From contig NZ_FOBU01000002.1 in assembly GCF_900109915.1 (NCBI RefSeq), forward strand, positions 1,545,107 through 1,609,106: 64,000 nt of DNA, given 5' to 3'. Below, piece after piece: positions 44,268 to 54,098 of the stretch. Numbering within the stretch: the stretch's first letter is position 1; each line of letters opens with the position of its first letter. The position numbers were made by a program, and so were the translations under genes. The stretch comes from Luteibacter sp. UNCMF331Sha3.1 (GTDB lineage Bacteria > Pseudomonadota > Gammaproteobacteria > Xanthomonadales > Rhodanobacteraceae). The notes below the pieces were generated by a model, which saw only the letters and a list, made by a program, of their open reading frames with translations, did not search any database and was not told the DNA's origin.

Positions 44268-45125
44268 TCAGACCGCGCGTTCGAGCGCCTCGAAGTCGTC
44301 CTGCGAGAGGTCGAGGGCGGCGGCGGCCACGTTCTCCTCCAGGTGCTCGACGCTTCCGGTGCCGGGAATCGGCAGCATCACCGGCGAACGCTCGAGCAGC
44401 CATGCGAGCGCCACCTGGCCGTTGGTGGCACCGAGCCGGCTCGCGATCTTCGAAAGCACGGAGCCTTCCTGCGCCAGGGCACCCGCGGCGAGCGGGAACC
44501 AGGGAATGAAACCGATGCCGTTGGCTTCCGCGTAATCCAGCACGGCTTCGCTCTTGCGATTGCCGAGGTTGTAGAGGTTCTGCACGGTGGCCACGCGGAA
44601 GTATGCGGAGGCCGCCTCGATCTCTTCGACCGATACCTCCGACAGGCCGACGTGGCGGATCAGGCCTTCATTCTGCATGTCGCGCACGACGCCGAACTGC
44701 TCGTCGCGCGGCACGAGCGGATCGATCCGGTGCAGCTGCCACAGATCGATGCGCTCGACGCCGAGTCGGCGCAGGCTCATCAGCACGCACTGGCGCAGGT
44801 ATTCCGGCCGTCCCACGGGCGCCCAGAGGTCCGGTCCCTGGCGGGTGAGGCCGGCCTTGGTCGCGATCGTCAGACCGGCATACGGATGGAGCACCTCGCG
44901 GATCAGACGCTCGCTCACTTCCGGGCCATAGCTGTCCGCGGTGTCGATGAGGTTCACACCGAGTTCGGGCAGTTTCGCGAGCGTGGCGCGCGCGGCGTCC
45001 GGACGCTCGGGCTCGTCCCAGATGCCCTTGCCGACGATGCGCATGGCGCCGAAACCGAGGCGGTTGACCTCGATGTCGCCGCCGATGAGGAAGGTACCGC
45101 TGGCCGAAGCGTCGAAGCGCGCCAT
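44268..45125 (-). CDS. Aldo/keto reductase
   Basis: This 285-residue TIM-barrel reductase has the AKR signature [17 protein letters not shown] (catalytic Asp and Tyr), the Lys in [10 protein letters not shown] and the His in [10 protein letters not shown]. The NADPH-binding C-terminal part is [18 protein letters not shown]. It reduces carbonyl compounds with NADPH; the physiological substrate is unknown. The ATG at 45125 begins the family sequence. It converges on the NADH dehydrogenase gene. Confidence 0.92.
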   Translation of the reverse strand: MARFDASASGTFLIGGDIEVNRLGFGAMRIVGKGIWDEPERPDAARATLAKLPELGVNLIDTADSYGPEVSERLIREVLHPYAGLTIATKAGLTRQGPDLWAPVGRPEYLRQCVLMSLRRLGVERIDLWQLHRIDPLVPRDEQFGVVRDMQNEGLIRHVGLSEVSVEEIEAASAYFRVATVQNLYNLGNRKSEAVLDYAEANGIGFIPWFPLAAGALAQEGSVLSKIASRLGATNGQVALAWLLERSPVMLPIPGTGSVEHLEENVAAAALDLSQDDFEALERAV

Positions 45126-45176
45126 GGGGATGGCTCCGTCTGGAATGGGAGGGCAAAGCATGGCACGGGAGACGGG

Positions 45177-45201
45177 CCGCGCGTCTGACGAAAACGCGCG
45201 G
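45177..45201. terminator. GC-rich hairpin downstream of the sensor kinase
   Basis: Perfect 8-bp arms CCGCGCGT / ACGCGCGG with a 9-base loop lie about 52 bases past the kinase stop (minus strand) and upstream of the aldo/keto reductase gene. There is no U-tract, so termination is uncertain. Confidence 0.35.
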
Positions 45202-45252
45202 CGCGGTCCGACGACACAAATCGGGGGCGATGCCTGCAACCCGGGCAGCGCG

Positions 45253-47541
45253 CTAGATGCGCTCGACGATCCCCGTCAGCAGGTCGTCGATGTCGCCACG
45301 CACGACGGGCCGTGCCTGCAACAGCACCTCCACCTTCTCGACCGTTTCGGCGACGTGCGCGAGGCCGAGGACCAGCCCGGCGCCCTTGATGCGATGGGCG
45401 AGCGCGAGCGCGCGCTCGGGATCGGCGTTCTCGAGCGCCTCGCGGATGGCCTCGATATCGGAAAGGCATTCGTCGCGGAAGGTCCGCTCCACGAACGACG
45501 GGCCGGCCTGCTCGGCGAGCGCCGCCTTCAGTGCGGCGAGGGACAGCGGCTTGCCGAGGACGGTGTCGATACCGGACTCGCCGCAACGCCGGACATGGGC
45601 TTCCCCGTCGTTGGCGGAAATGGCGATGAAGCGGGTGAACGGACCGTTGTTGGCGAGTTCGCGGGCGCGCAGCTCGGCCGCGATGTCATAGCCCTGCATG
45701 TCGGGCAGCTCGCAATCGAGCAGCACGCCGGCGAAACGCCCCGGCACGAACGCGTCGATCGCCGCCTGCCCGTGGTCCACCGCATGCGTGTCGAAGCCAA
45801 GGAATTTCAGCTGCGCCGCGATGATCTGCCGGTTGGCCGGATGGTCTTCCACGAGCAGTACCAGCCCGCGCTCGGGCATGTCGACGCCCGGTGCGCTCTC
45901 GGGCGCGTCGTCGACGACCGGCATGACCGGCACGCGGCTGGTCGGCAGTTCGATGCGCACCGCCGTGCCCACGTCCACGTCGCTCGTCAGGTCCAGCCGC
46001 CCACCGAGGTGACGCACGATTTCCGCGCAGATGCCGAGGCCCAGTCCGGTGCCCCCGAGCCGCGCGGAATGGCTGCCGTGCGCCTGCGAGAACGGCCGGA
46101 ACAGTTCGCGCTGCCGCTCGGGCGCGACGCCGATGCCCGTGTCGAAGACTTCCAGCACCAGATGGCGCACGTCGTCGGATGCGTCGCCCGCCGTCTGCCA
46201 GAGCGCGATGCCGACATGCCCGTGCTCGGTGAACTTCACCGCGTTCGACAGCAGGTTCTCGAGGAGCTGACGGACGCGTGTCTCGTCCAGCAGCAGCCAA
46301 GGGAGCGGCCCCATCGGCAGGTCGAGGCGAATTTCCAGCCCCTTCTGCTCGATCGCGGCCCGCTGCCCCTCGATGACCTGACGTGCGACGGCGACGGCAT
46401 CGCACGAGGCGAGATCCGGGGTGAATCCCTCGCTTTCGGAACGGCTGTAGTCGAGCGCGCTCTTGAGAAGATTCTGAAGACTTCGGCTACTCGATTGCGC
46501 GATCGCCATGAGGTCGCGCTGCGGACCTTCCATCGGCGTGCGGGACAGCAGCTCGATCGACGACGTCACCGCGTTGACCGCGTTGCGTACCTCGTGGCTC
46601 ATCACCGCCAGGAGCATCGTCTTCTGCCGCTCGCCCCGTCGCGAGGCGAGCTGGGCGCGACGCATCTGCCACAGCGCGAACACCATGGCCACGAGGAACG
46701 CGAGGCCCAGGCCGATCTCGATGCGATACGCCGACACCACCTGTGACAGGGTCGGGGCGCGAAGGTAGGCCGCCTCGAGCCAGCGCTCGATCACTGCGCG
46801 GTTCTCGTCGGCACTGATGCCGCGAACACTGTCGTCGACGATGCCGAGCCATGCCGGTTCGTCCTTGTGCACCGCCACCCGGATCGCCACCGGCATCTCG
46901 GGCACGTCGCCCGCGATGCGCAGGCTCAACGCGTAGTCGCGCCGGACGATCGGGTGGTACGCCACGTCGACGCCGATGCCCGCGTCGGCGATACCGCTTT
47001 CCACAGCCGCAAGCACCTGGTGCATGTCGGCCAGCGGCAGGCGGGTGATCGCCGGATGCTCGCGCCGCAGCCACGATTCGTAGGCGCCGCCACCCGTGAA
47101 GGCCAGCGTGTGGCCTTCCAGCGCCCGCAGGTCGAGCGACGCCGGACCCACGGTGCGACTGATGATCACCGAGCGGCCCTGATAGAAGGGCTGCGACAAC
47201 AGCGCCGTGGCGCCCACGTCGGCCATCAGCAGCCGGTCGCTCAGCGAGGGCAGCATGTCGACGCGACGCTCCTCGAACGCCCGCACCGATTCCTCCCAGG
47301 AGCGCGTGCGCACCGTGACGATGCGCAACCCCGTATGCCGCGCCACCAGTTCGAGATACTGGCTGACCAACGGGTTGGACTTGCCGCTGTTGACCTCGGC
47401 GCCCTGCTGCGCGTCGATGGCGATGCGCAGCACGGGGTGCTCGGCGATCCATGTGCGCCGGGCGTCGGGGTCGGCCGTTCCGGCGACCGCCGCTCCCGCC
47501 CACGCCACGAGCACCATCGCGAACACCAGCACCCGCCTCAC
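45253..47541 (-). CDS. BvgS/EvgS-like hybrid sensor histidine kinase
   Basis: This 762-residue protein has a signal peptide, a periplasmic solute-binding (SBP_bac_3/Venus-flytrap) domain at about 30-265, one membrane helix at about 276-293, and no HAMP or PAS. Then come HisKA with His316 (MSHEVRN), HATPase_c with DTGIGV and [10 protein letters not shown], a receiver domain with Asp609 and an Hpt domain with His716 (AHRIKGAG). It senses an unknown periplasmic ligand and relays phosphate to its own receiver and Hpt and then to the adjacent LuxR regulator. The GTG at 47541 overlaps the regulator stop by 4 bases, which couples the two. Confidence 0.92.
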   Translation of the reverse strand: MRRVLVFAMVLVAWAGAAVAGTADPDARRTWIAEHPVLRIAIDAQQGAEVNSGKSNPLVSQYLELVARHTGLRIVTVRTRSWEESVRAFEERRVDMLPSLSDRLLMADVGATALLSQPFYQGRSVIISRTVGPASLDLRALEGHTLAFTGGGAYESWLRREHPAITRLPLADMHQVLAAVESGIADAGIGVDVAYHPIVRRDYALSLRIAGDVPEMPVAIRVAVHKDEPAWLGIVDDSVRGISADENRAVIERWLEAAYLRAPTLSQVVSAYRIEIGLGLAFLVAMVFALWQMRRAQLASRRGERQKTMLLAVMSHEVRNAVNAVTSSIELLSRTPMEGPQRDLMAIAQSSSRSLQNLLKSALDYSRSESEGFTPDLASCDAVAVARQVIEGQRAAIEQKGLEIRLDLPMGPLPWLLLDETRVRQLLENLLSNAVKFTEHGHVGIALWQTAGDASDDVRHLVLEVFDTGIGVAPERQRELFRPFSQAHGSHSARLGGTGLGLGICAEIVRHLGGRLDLTSDVDVGTAVRIELPTSRVPVMPVVDDAPESAPGVDMPERGLVLLVEDHPANRQIIAAQLKFLGFDTHAVDHGQAAIDAFVPGRFAGVLLDCELPDMQGYDIAAELRARELANNGPFTRFIAISANDGEAHVRRCGESGIDTVLGKPLSLAALKAALAEQAGPSFVERTFRDECLSDIEAIREALENADPERALALAHRIKGAGLVLGLAHVAETVEKVEVLLQARPVVRGDIDDLLTGIVERI

Positions 47542-48191
47542 GACGAGGAACCGTCCAGCGCGAGCACGTAGTCGCGCAGCAGGTAGAGTTCGTTGTCGGA
47601 CGAGATACGCAGTTTGCGGTAGGCCACCGACTTCTGGGTGCTGATCGTCTTCAGGCTCCGACCCGACCGCGCGGCGATCTGCCCGACGGTCAGGCCCTCC
47701 AGGAGCTGGCGGATCACTTCCCATTCCCTCGGCGACAGGCGCGACACCGGTGCCGGCGGCGCGCTGTCGCCGCCTTCCCGCACGGGCAGGAACTCGCGGC
47801 CGGTCATCACGGCGTCGATGGCGCGGATGACGTCGTCGGGGTCCTGACTCTTAGCCACGAACGCATCGGCGCCCGCCTGGCGGAGACTGTGGACCACCAG
47901 CCCCTGGTCGTGCGCCGACACCACGAGGATCTTCATCTTCGGGTAGGCGGCACGCAGCAGTTTGATGAGGGCGATCCCATCGATGTCGTCCATGGCCAGC
48001 GAATAGTCGATAAGCGCCACGTCCACCGGCATGGTGGCGAGCATGGCGCGGAATGGCCGGCTGCTCGAATGGCTGCCCACGATGACGATCGCGGGTGACT
48101 TTTCCAGATGCGCGATCAGCCCTTTCAGGACGAGCGCATGGTCGTCCAGCAAGGCCACGCGCACCGAGCCCAGGTAGGATCGCGCGGACAT
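47538..48191 (-). CDS. LuxR-type response regulator (BvgA/EvgA/RcsB-like)
   Basis: This 217-residue protein has a receiver domain (VRVALLDDHALVLKGL, phospho-acceptor Asp62, Lys in FVAKSQDP) and a C-terminal LuxR helix-turn-helix (LSPREWEVIRQLLEGLTVGQIAARSGRSLKTISTQKSVAYRKL). It should be the output partner of the hybrid kinase encoded immediately downstream. Its gene diverges from the second polysaccharide cluster across 249 bases, making that cluster the most obvious target. The ATG at 48191 is chosen; in-frame codons further upstream would add a low-quality extension. Confidence 0.9.
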   Translation of the reverse strand: MSARSYLGSVRVALLDDHALVLKGLIAHLEKSPAIVIVGSHSSSRPFRAMLATMPVDVALIDYSLAMDDIDGIALIKLLRAAYPKMKILVVSAHDQGLVVHSLRQAGADAFVAKSQDPDDVIRAIDAVMTGREFLPVREGGDSAPPAPVSRLSPREWEVIRQLLEGLTVGQIAARSGRSLKTISTQKSVAYRKLRISSDNELYLLRDYVLALDGSSS

Positions 48192-48440
48192 GAGTGGACC
48201 AAAGAACCTTTGCGTGTAGGCGAAGGCCGGCGCACAGGCTCCGGCGGGACGAAACATATATCGGCGGACCACCCTTGTAAACGTTCTCATGATGCCTTGT
48301 TCATGCCCCGGCCGATGCGCGGTATCGGCCATTCGTTCACATCCGTAAGCCATACAGGCAACCGGCGGCGACGTTGCTACGCTTTCGTCGCCCCCGCCAA
48401 GACGGGGTTTCTCGACGCACCGAAGGGGTAGGACGAGGGC

Positions 48441-49814
48441 ATGGATACTGAGAGCCGCAGGGTAGCCGCCGGCGATGCCGGCGTGGCCGAACCCGTCGCC
48501 AGCGCCCGCCCGTGGGCGGCCACGGGCGGTTTCGTGGCGCCTTCGCTGGATACGGTCCGGGTCGGCATCGTTGGCCTTGGGTACGTGGGCCTGCCGCTCG
48601 CCGTCGAGTTTGGCAAGCGCTACGCCACCGTGGGATTCGACATCCGCGCCGAGCGCGTCGCCGAGCTGAACGAGGGATTCGACGCCACTCTGGAAGTGGA
48701 TGCCGCGGAGCTCGCCGGGGCGAAGCGTTTGAGGTTTTCCTCCAAGCTCGACGAACTCGCGGGCTGCGACGTCTACATCGTCACCGTTCCGACGCCGATC
48801 GACGATGCCCGGCGACCCGATCTGACGCCGCTCGTCAGGGCCAGCGAGACGCTGTCCCGCGTGCTCAAGCCCGGCGACGTGGTCGTCTACGAATCCACCG
48901 TGTATCCCGGTTGCACCGAGGAAGTGTGCGTGCCGATCCTGGAGCGCGGCTCCGGCCTCGTCTTCAATCGCGACTTCTTCGCCGGCTACAGCCCCGAGCG
49001 CATCAACCCGGGCGACAAGACGCACCGGGTCACCAGCATTCTCAAGGTGACCTCCGGCTCCACGCCGGAGGCCGCCGATTTCGTCGATGCGCTCTATCGC
49101 TCGGTGATCACCGCGGGCACGCATCGCGCGAGCTCGCTCAAGGTGGCCGAAGCGGCCAAGGTCATCGAGAACACGCAGCGCGACCTCAACATCGCGCTGG
49201 TCAACGACCTCGCCATCCTCTTCAACAAGCTCGGCATCGACACGCTCGAAGTGCTCGAGGCCGCGGGCACCAAGTGGAACTTCCTGCCGTTCCGCCCCGG
49301 ACTGGTCGGCGGCCACTGCATCAGCGTCGACCCGTATTACCTCACCCACAAGGCGCAGCAGGTCGGGCACCACCCCGATGTGATCCTCGCTGGTCGGCGC
49401 ACCAACGACGGCATGGGGCCGTACATCGCGAGCGAGCTGGTGCGCCTGATGGTCCGCAAGGGGATCAACCCCGTGGGCGCCCGCGTGCTCGTGCTCGGCC
49501 TGGCCTTCAAGGAAAACTGCCCCGACCTGCGCAATACGCGGGTCGTCGACATCGTCGGCGCGCTCGGCAGCTATGGCGTGGCGGTCGACGTGCACGATCC
49601 ATGGGTGCGCCGGGCCGAAGCGCGTCACGAATACGACATCGATCCGGTCGAGGAACCGCTGCACGGCGCCTACGACGCGATCGTCGTCGCCGTCGGCCAC
49701 CGCGAGTTCGTCGCGCTGGGCGCCGAAGGCATCCGTGCCTTCGGCAAGCCGCTCTCCGTCGTCTACGACGTCAAGTACGTGCTGCCCCGCGACGCGGTGG
49801 ACGGCCGGCTCTGA
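48441..49814 (+). CDS. UDP-N-acetylhexosamine C6-dehydrogenase (TviB/WbpO-like)
   Basis: This 457-residue UDP-sugar dehydrogenase has the NAD site VGIVGLGYVGLPLAVEFGK after a 40-residue low-complexity leader. The family blocks ESTVYPGCTEEVCVPILE and FFAGYSPERINPGD and the catalytic GGHCISVDPYYL with Cys293 are present. The E-S-T-V-Y-P-G and GGHCI pattern is that of the UDP-GlcNAc/GalNAc dehydrogenase branch (TviB, WbpO, Vi antigen), not UDP-glucose dehydrogenase. It makes UDP-N-acetyl-hexosaminuronate for an acidic polymer. A GGACGAGGG site precedes the ATG. It heads the second polysaccharide cluster. Confidence 0.92.
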   Translation: MDTESRRVAAGDAGVAEPVASARPWAATGGFVAPSLDTVRVGIVGLGYVGLPLAVEFGKRYATVGFDIRAERVAELNEGFDATLEVDAAELAGAKRLRFSSKLDELAGCDVYIVTVPTPIDDARRPDLTPLVRASETLSRVLKPGDVVVYESTVYPGCTEEVCVPILERGSGLVFNRDFFAGYSPERINPGDKTHRVTSILKVTSGSTPEAADFVDALYRSVITAGTHRASSLKVAEAAKVIENTQRDLNIALVNDLAILFNKLGIDTLEVLEAAGTKWNFLPFRPGLVGGHCISVDPYYLTHKAQQVGHHPDVILAGRRTNDGMGPYIASELVRLMVRKGINPVGARVLVLGLAFKENCPDLRNTRVVDIVGALGSYGVAVDVHDPWVRRAEARHEYDIDPVEEPLHGAYDAIVVAVGHREFVALGAEGIRAFGKPLSVVYDVKYVLPRDAVDGRL

Positions 49815-49828
49815 CCTGCGGATTTCCC

Positions 49829-50839
49829 ATGAAGATCCTGGTCACGGGCACCGCCGGCTTCATCGGATTCCACGTCGCGACCCGGCTTCTCGAGCGCGGC
49901 GACCGGGTCGTCGGGCTCGACAACCTGTCCGATTACTACGACGTCGGGCTGAAGAAGGCCCGGCTGGCCCATTTCCAGGACCATCCCCGCTACACGCACG
50001 TACACGCCGATCTTTCCGACCGCGATGCCATGGAAACGGCGTTCGCCACGCACCGTCCGGAGCGCGTCGTGCACCTCGCGGCGCAGGCGGGGGTACGTTA
50101 CGCGACGAAGAATCCGCACGTGTACGTTTCGAGCAACGTCACCGGTTTCCTGCACGTGCTCGAGGGCTGCCGTCGCCACGGCGTGGAGCATCTCGTATTC
50201 GCGTCCACCAGTTCGGTGTATGGCGCCAACACTCACCTGCCCTTCTCCGAGCACCAGCCGACGGAGCACCCGCTGACGCTCTACGCGGCGACGAAGAAGG
50301 CCAACGAGCAGATGGCGCACTCGTACGCCCACCTCTATGGCCTGCCCTGCACCGGCCTGCGCTTCTTCACCGTCTACGGTCCGTGGGGCCGCCCGGACAT
50401 GGCGCTGTTCCTGTTCACGCGCGCGATCCTCGCCGGCGAGCCGATTCCGGTGTTCAACCATGGGCATCACAAACGCAGCTTCACCTACGTCGACGACATC
50501 GTCGAGGGCGTGATCCGCACGCTCGATGCCCTGCCGAAGAGCAACGACCGCTGGTCGGGTGCGCGGCCCGACCCGGGCAGCAGCGGCGTCGCGCCCTACC
50601 GGATCTTCAACATCGGCAACGAAAAACCGGTGCAGCTGCTGCGCTACATCGAAGTGCTGGAAGAACGCCTCGGGCGCAAGGCACGACTGGACATGTTGCC
50701 CCTGCAGCCCGGCGACGTGCCCGATACCGAGGCGAACGTATCCGCCCTCGTCCAGGCCACCGGTTACGCGCCGAAAGTGGACGTGGACGAAGGCGTCGGT
50801 CGTTTCGTGGAATGGTATCGCGCGTACTACGGCGCCTGA
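49829..50839 (+). CDS. NAD-dependent UDP-uronate 4-epimerase-like protein
   Basis: This 336-residue epimerase has GTAGFIGFHVATRLLERGD, the catalytic FASTSSVYGAN and Tyr-x3-Lys in LYAATKKANEQMAHSY, and the RFFTVYGPWGRPDMALFLFT block that marks UDP-glucuronate 4-epimerases and their TviC/WbpP relatives. It should epimerise the product of the upstream dehydrogenase (UDP-HexNAcA) or of Ugd (UDP-GlcA). The ATG at 49829 lies 14 bases after the dehydrogenase stop. The substrate cannot be fixed without tests. Confidence 0.88.
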   Translation: MKILVTGTAGFIGFHVATRLLERGDRVVGLDNLSDYYDVGLKKARLAHFQDHPRYTHVHADLSDRDAMETAFATHRPERVVHLAAQAGVRYATKNPHVYVSSNVTGFLHVLEGCRRHGVEHLVFASTSSVYGANTHLPFSEHQPTEHPLTLYAATKKANEQMAHSYAHLYGLPCTGLRFFTVYGPWGRPDMALFLFTRAILAGEPIPVFNHGHHKRSFTYVDDIVEGVIRTLDALPKSNDRWSGARPDPGSSGVAPYRIFNIGNEKPVQLLRYIEVLEERLGRKARLDMLPLQPGDVPDTEANVSALVQATGYAPKVDVDEGVGRFVEWYRAYYGA

Positions 50840-50897
50840 CCCCAGCAACCACAGCGAACGACATGAACGCATACGCCGATTCCCCGGGAGAAGCACC

Positions 50898-52565
50898 GTG
50901 ATCATCGACTACCTGGATCGATCCATCCCGGACGACGTCCAGGCCGACCTGTGCATCGTCGGCGCAGGCCCTGCGGGCATCGCCATCGCGCGCGCCTTCC
51001 TCGGCACCGCGACGCGGGTCTGTCTCCTCGAAGGCGGCGGCCTTGCCGGCGAAGACCGCAGCCAGTCGCTCTACGACGGCGAATCGGTCGGCGACCTTCC
51101 TTTCGACGCCGGCACCTCGCGCATGCGCGTGTTCGGCGGCAGCTGCACCCTGTGGGGCGGTGGATGCATTCCGTTCGCGGACAGCGATCTCGAACCCCGC
51201 GACTGGGTACCCGACAGCGGCTGGCCGCTGCGCTACGCCGATCTCGCACCATGGTACGAACGGGCGAGGGATTTTTGCCGTATCGATCCCGTCCATCGCT
51301 TCGGGCCCGGCGCGTTCGACGGCCCGCCGCCGAGACGTCCGCTCGACCTGGATCCGGAGGCGCTGGCCAACTTCGTCTTCGCCCGCAGCCCGATCACGTT
51401 CGGCGAGGCGTACCGCGACGAGCTGCACGCCGCGCCCAACATCACGGTGCTGTTGCACGCGAACGTCATGGAACTCGAGGCGACGCACGACGCCGGCCAG
51501 GTCACGGGCGCGAGGATCGGCACGCTCGACGGGCGCCGTGGCCGCGTCTTCGCGCGCCACTACGTGCTCGCCGCCGGCGGTATCGAGAACGCGCGCATCC
51601 TGCTGCTGTCGGACTCGGTCGCGCCACATGGCCTCGGCAACGACCGCGACCTGGTCGGCCGATACTTCATGGACCACCCGAGCGGGACCATCGGCAGCAT
51701 CCGCGCCGACCAACCCGACATCGTCACGCGTCCGTACGAGCGCACGATCGGCAAGGTGCGCGCGCCGCTGGCGCCCGAGATCGGCCTGTCGATGAGCGCG
51801 CAGTCCCGGCATCGCACGCTCAACGGCCGCGTGCACCCATTCCCGGTCGAGGGCCAGGTACCGCGCGGCATCCGTGCGCTTCGCGACGTGCGCGCCGCCC
51901 TTCGGCCTCCGACGCGGAACGAGGCCGCGCTGCTGGAAGCGCGTCTTTCCGCGGCACTGCAGAACGGGCCAGGCGGCAGCGTGGCGGTGCAGCAGAATCT
52001 CGTCATCAGCGCGGTGCGCCTCGGACTGCACATCGGTGACGTCGTCCGCGCCGTCGCGCAGAAGGTCGCCGACAGGCCGACCGTGCGCAGCGATCGCGTC
52101 GAACTGGTGGGTTTCTTCGAGCAGGCACCCCAGCGCGACAGCCGGGTGACCCTCGGCGACGACCGCGACCCGCTCGGGCTGCGCCGCGTGCGCGTGGACT
52201 GGCGCCTCAACGACCTCGACCGCCACACCTGGCAGACCATGACGGTGCTCGCCGGCGACCGCCTCGCCGCGGCATGCAATGGTCGTTTCGATCCCGCCCC
52301 GTGGATCGCGGGCGAAGGGCCTCCAGGCATCCACGGGACCGCGCACCACATGGGCACGACGCGCATGGCGGACGATCCGTCGCGCGGCGTCGTGGACCCC
52401 ATGGGCACGGTGCACGGCATCGCCAACCTGCATGTGGCGGGCAGCTCGACCTTCCCCACCGGCGGCTGGGCGTTTCCGACGTTCACCCTGATCGCGCTCA
52501 GCCTGCGGCTGGCCGAACACCTGCGCGTGCTGCTGTCGGCCTGCGAGCGGAGCGGCCTGGCGTGA
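50898..52565 (+). CDS. GMC-family FAD-dependent oxidoreductase
   Basis: This 555-residue flavoprotein has the FAD-binding ADLCIVGAGPAGIAIARAF, the GMC block TSRMRVFGGSCTLWGGGCIPF, and the C-terminal active-site region GIHGTAHHMGTTRMADDPSRGVVDP and HVAGSSTFPTGGWAFPTFTLIAL, with a catalytic-type His pair. GMC enzymes oxidise alcohols of sugars or other molecules. Placed between an epimerase and a priming transferase, it probably oxidises a sugar of the polymer or its precursor. The GTG at 50898 follows GGGAGAA. A 12-codon mini-ORF (50863-50901) overlaps this start and may couple translation. Confidence 0.88.
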   Translation: MIIDYLDRSIPDDVQADLCIVGAGPAGIAIARAFLGTATRVCLLEGGGLAGEDRSQSLYDGESVGDLPFDAGTSRMRVFGGSCTLWGGGCIPFADSDLEPRDWVPDSGWPLRYADLAPWYERARDFCRIDPVHRFGPGAFDGPPPRRPLDLDPEALANFVFARSPITFGEAYRDELHAAPNITVLLHANVMELEATHDAGQVTGARIGTLDGRRGRVFARHYVLAAGGIENARILLLSDSVAPHGLGNDRDLVGRYFMDHPSGTIGSIRADQPDIVTRPYERTIGKVRAPLAPEIGLSMSAQSRHRTLNGRVHPFPVEGQVPRGIRALRDVRAALRPPTRNEAALLEARLSAALQNGPGGSVAVQQNLVISAVRLGLHIGDVVRAVAQKVADRPTVRSDRVELVGFFEQAPQRDSRVTLGDDRDPLGLRRVRVDWRLNDLDRHTWQTMTVLAGDRLAAACNGRFDPAPWIAGEGPPGIHGTAHHMGTTRMADDPSRGVVDPMGTVHGIANLHVAGSSTFPTGGWAFPTFTLIALSLRLAEHLRVLLSACERSGLA

Positions 52566-52681
52566 CCGACCGGCCTTTCGGCCTAGCCGGCGAACGAACC
52601 GTAAGTGGAATCGACACGCCGCCCTCCAGTTCCTAGCCTCTCGGTATGGCAGCTGGGGACGCGTGACATGAGGGGTAACCG

Positions 52682-54082
52682 ATGATTCGCCTGTTCCGAC
52701 AGCCGATCCTGCGCTGGCTCACGCTGCTGGGATCGTGCGAGCTGCTCCTGCTCGCGGCCTCGCTCAACGCCGCGACGTGGATCCGTTTCGCTCCCTCGCC
52801 GGAGGACCTCGCCGCGTCGACACAGAACGTGACGGCTCGCGCCACCATGTTCGCGGTGGTGATCTTCCTGTGCATGGCCGCCCTCGGCGAATACCGGGCC
52901 ACGCTGCGCATGAGCTGGCGCGGCCAGCTCGCACGCCACGCCATCGCCTTCGCGATGGGCGGCCTCGCGCTGATCGTCGGCTACTACGTGATTCCGCAGG
53001 CCTATGTGGGACGCGGCGTGCTCGGCATGGCACTCGTCATCGGCTTTCTCGCGACCGCCGGATTCCGTGCGCTCTTCATGCGCATGGTGGAGATGGAGTC
53101 GCTGAAGCGCCGGGTGCTCGTTCTGGGCGCCGGCGAGCGCGCCGCGCAGATCCACAACCGCATGCGCCGTCGCGCCGATCGGCGTGGCTTCTGCCTCATG
53201 GGCTACGTGCGCGGACCGAACGAAAAGGTCGCGATCCCCGAGGCGCTGCTCCTGCGGCCCGAGGGCAGCCTCGCCGCGCTCGCGCACCGCGAACGTATCG
53301 ATGAGATCGTCGTCGGCGTCGACGACCGGCGGGGGAGCCTGCCCATGGACGATCTGCTCGCCTGCCGCCAGCTCGGCGTGCAGATCACCGACCTCACCAC
53401 GTTCGTGGAGCGCGAAGCCGGCCGCGTGCAGCTGACGATGCTCGATCCCTCGTGGCTGGTGTTTTCCGGTGGATTCAACGCGACGCCGATCGCGCTGTTC
53501 GTCAAGCGGGCCTTCGACATCGCCGCGGCCTCGACGATCGCCCTGCTCTGCTGGCCGATCATGCTCGGCGTCGCGCTGGCCATACGGATCGAATCGGGGC
53601 GTGGCCAGCCGATCCTCTACCGCCAGGAACGCGTCGGCGAACAGGGCCGGCCGTTCTGGCTCTACAAGTTCCGCAGCATGCGCACCGACGCGGAACTCGA
53701 CGGCGTGGCACGCTGGGCATCGAGCAACGACGACCGCGTCACGCGCGTGGGACGCATCTGCCGCAAGCTGCGTTTCGACGAGCTGCCGCAGCTATGGAAC
53801 GTGATCCGCGGCGACATGAGCATCGTCGGTCCGCGCCCGGAGCGTCCGCAATTCGTCTCCGACCTCGAAACGAAGATCCGCTTCTACAGCCTGCGCCACA
53901 GCATCAAGCCGGGCCTCGCCGGCTGGGCCCAGCTGAGCTATCCCTACGGCGCCTCCGAAGAGGACGCCGCCGAGAAGCTGAAATACGACCTCTTCTACGT
54001 GAAGAACCACAACCTGTTTCTCGACATGGTCATCCTCATCGAGACGGTGGAAGTGGTGCTGTTCGGCCGCGGCGCGCGCTGA
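52682..54082 (+). CDS. Second priming glycosyl-1-phosphate transferase (PEP-CTERM/EpsB-like)
   Basis: This 466-residue polyprenyl phosphotransferase has four to five N-terminal helices, a middle NAD-like fold ([20 protein letters not shown]) and a C-terminal bacterial sugar transferase domain with [45 protein letters not shown] and the [20 protein letters not shown] segment typical of the TIGR03013-like group. It loads the first sugar phosphate onto undecaprenyl phosphate. It differs clearly from the WcaJ/GumD-like enzyme at 6309, so it probably starts a different polymer. It follows the GMC gene by 116 bases, without other glycosyltransferases nearby. Confidence 0.9.
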   Translation: MIRLFRQPILRWLTLLGSCELLLLAASLNAATWIRFAPSPEDLAASTQNVTARATMFAVVIFLCMAALGEYRATLRMSWRGQLARHAIAFAMGGLALIVGYYVIPQAYVGRGVLGMALVIGFLATAGFRALFMRMVEMESLKRRVLVLGAGERAAQIHNRMRRRADRRGFCLMGYVRGPNEKVAIPEALLLRPEGSLAALAHRERIDEIVVGVDDRRGSLPMDDLLACRQLGVQITDLTTFVEREAGRVQLTMLDPSWLVFSGGFNATPIALFVKRAFDIAAASTIALLCWPIMLGVALAIRIESGRGQPILYRQERVGEQGRPFWLYKFRSMRTDAELDGVARWASSNDDRVTRVGRICRKLRFDELPQLWNVIRGDMSIVGPRPERPQFVSDLETKIRFYSLRHSIKPGLAGWAQLSYPYGASEEDAAEKLKYDLFYVKNHNLFLDMVILIETVEVVLFGRGAR

Positions 54083-54098
54083 CCGCGCGGCGATGAGC

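Noticed and set aside
48392..48407. CCCCG/CGGGG hairpin followed by TTT before the UDP-HexNAc dehydrogenase gene
   Set aside because: Short stem and only three T residues in a promoter region; not enough for a terminator call.
50863..50901. 12-codon mini-ORF overlapping the GMC oxidoreductase start
   Set aside because: Too short to claim as a gene; noted only as possible translational coupling.
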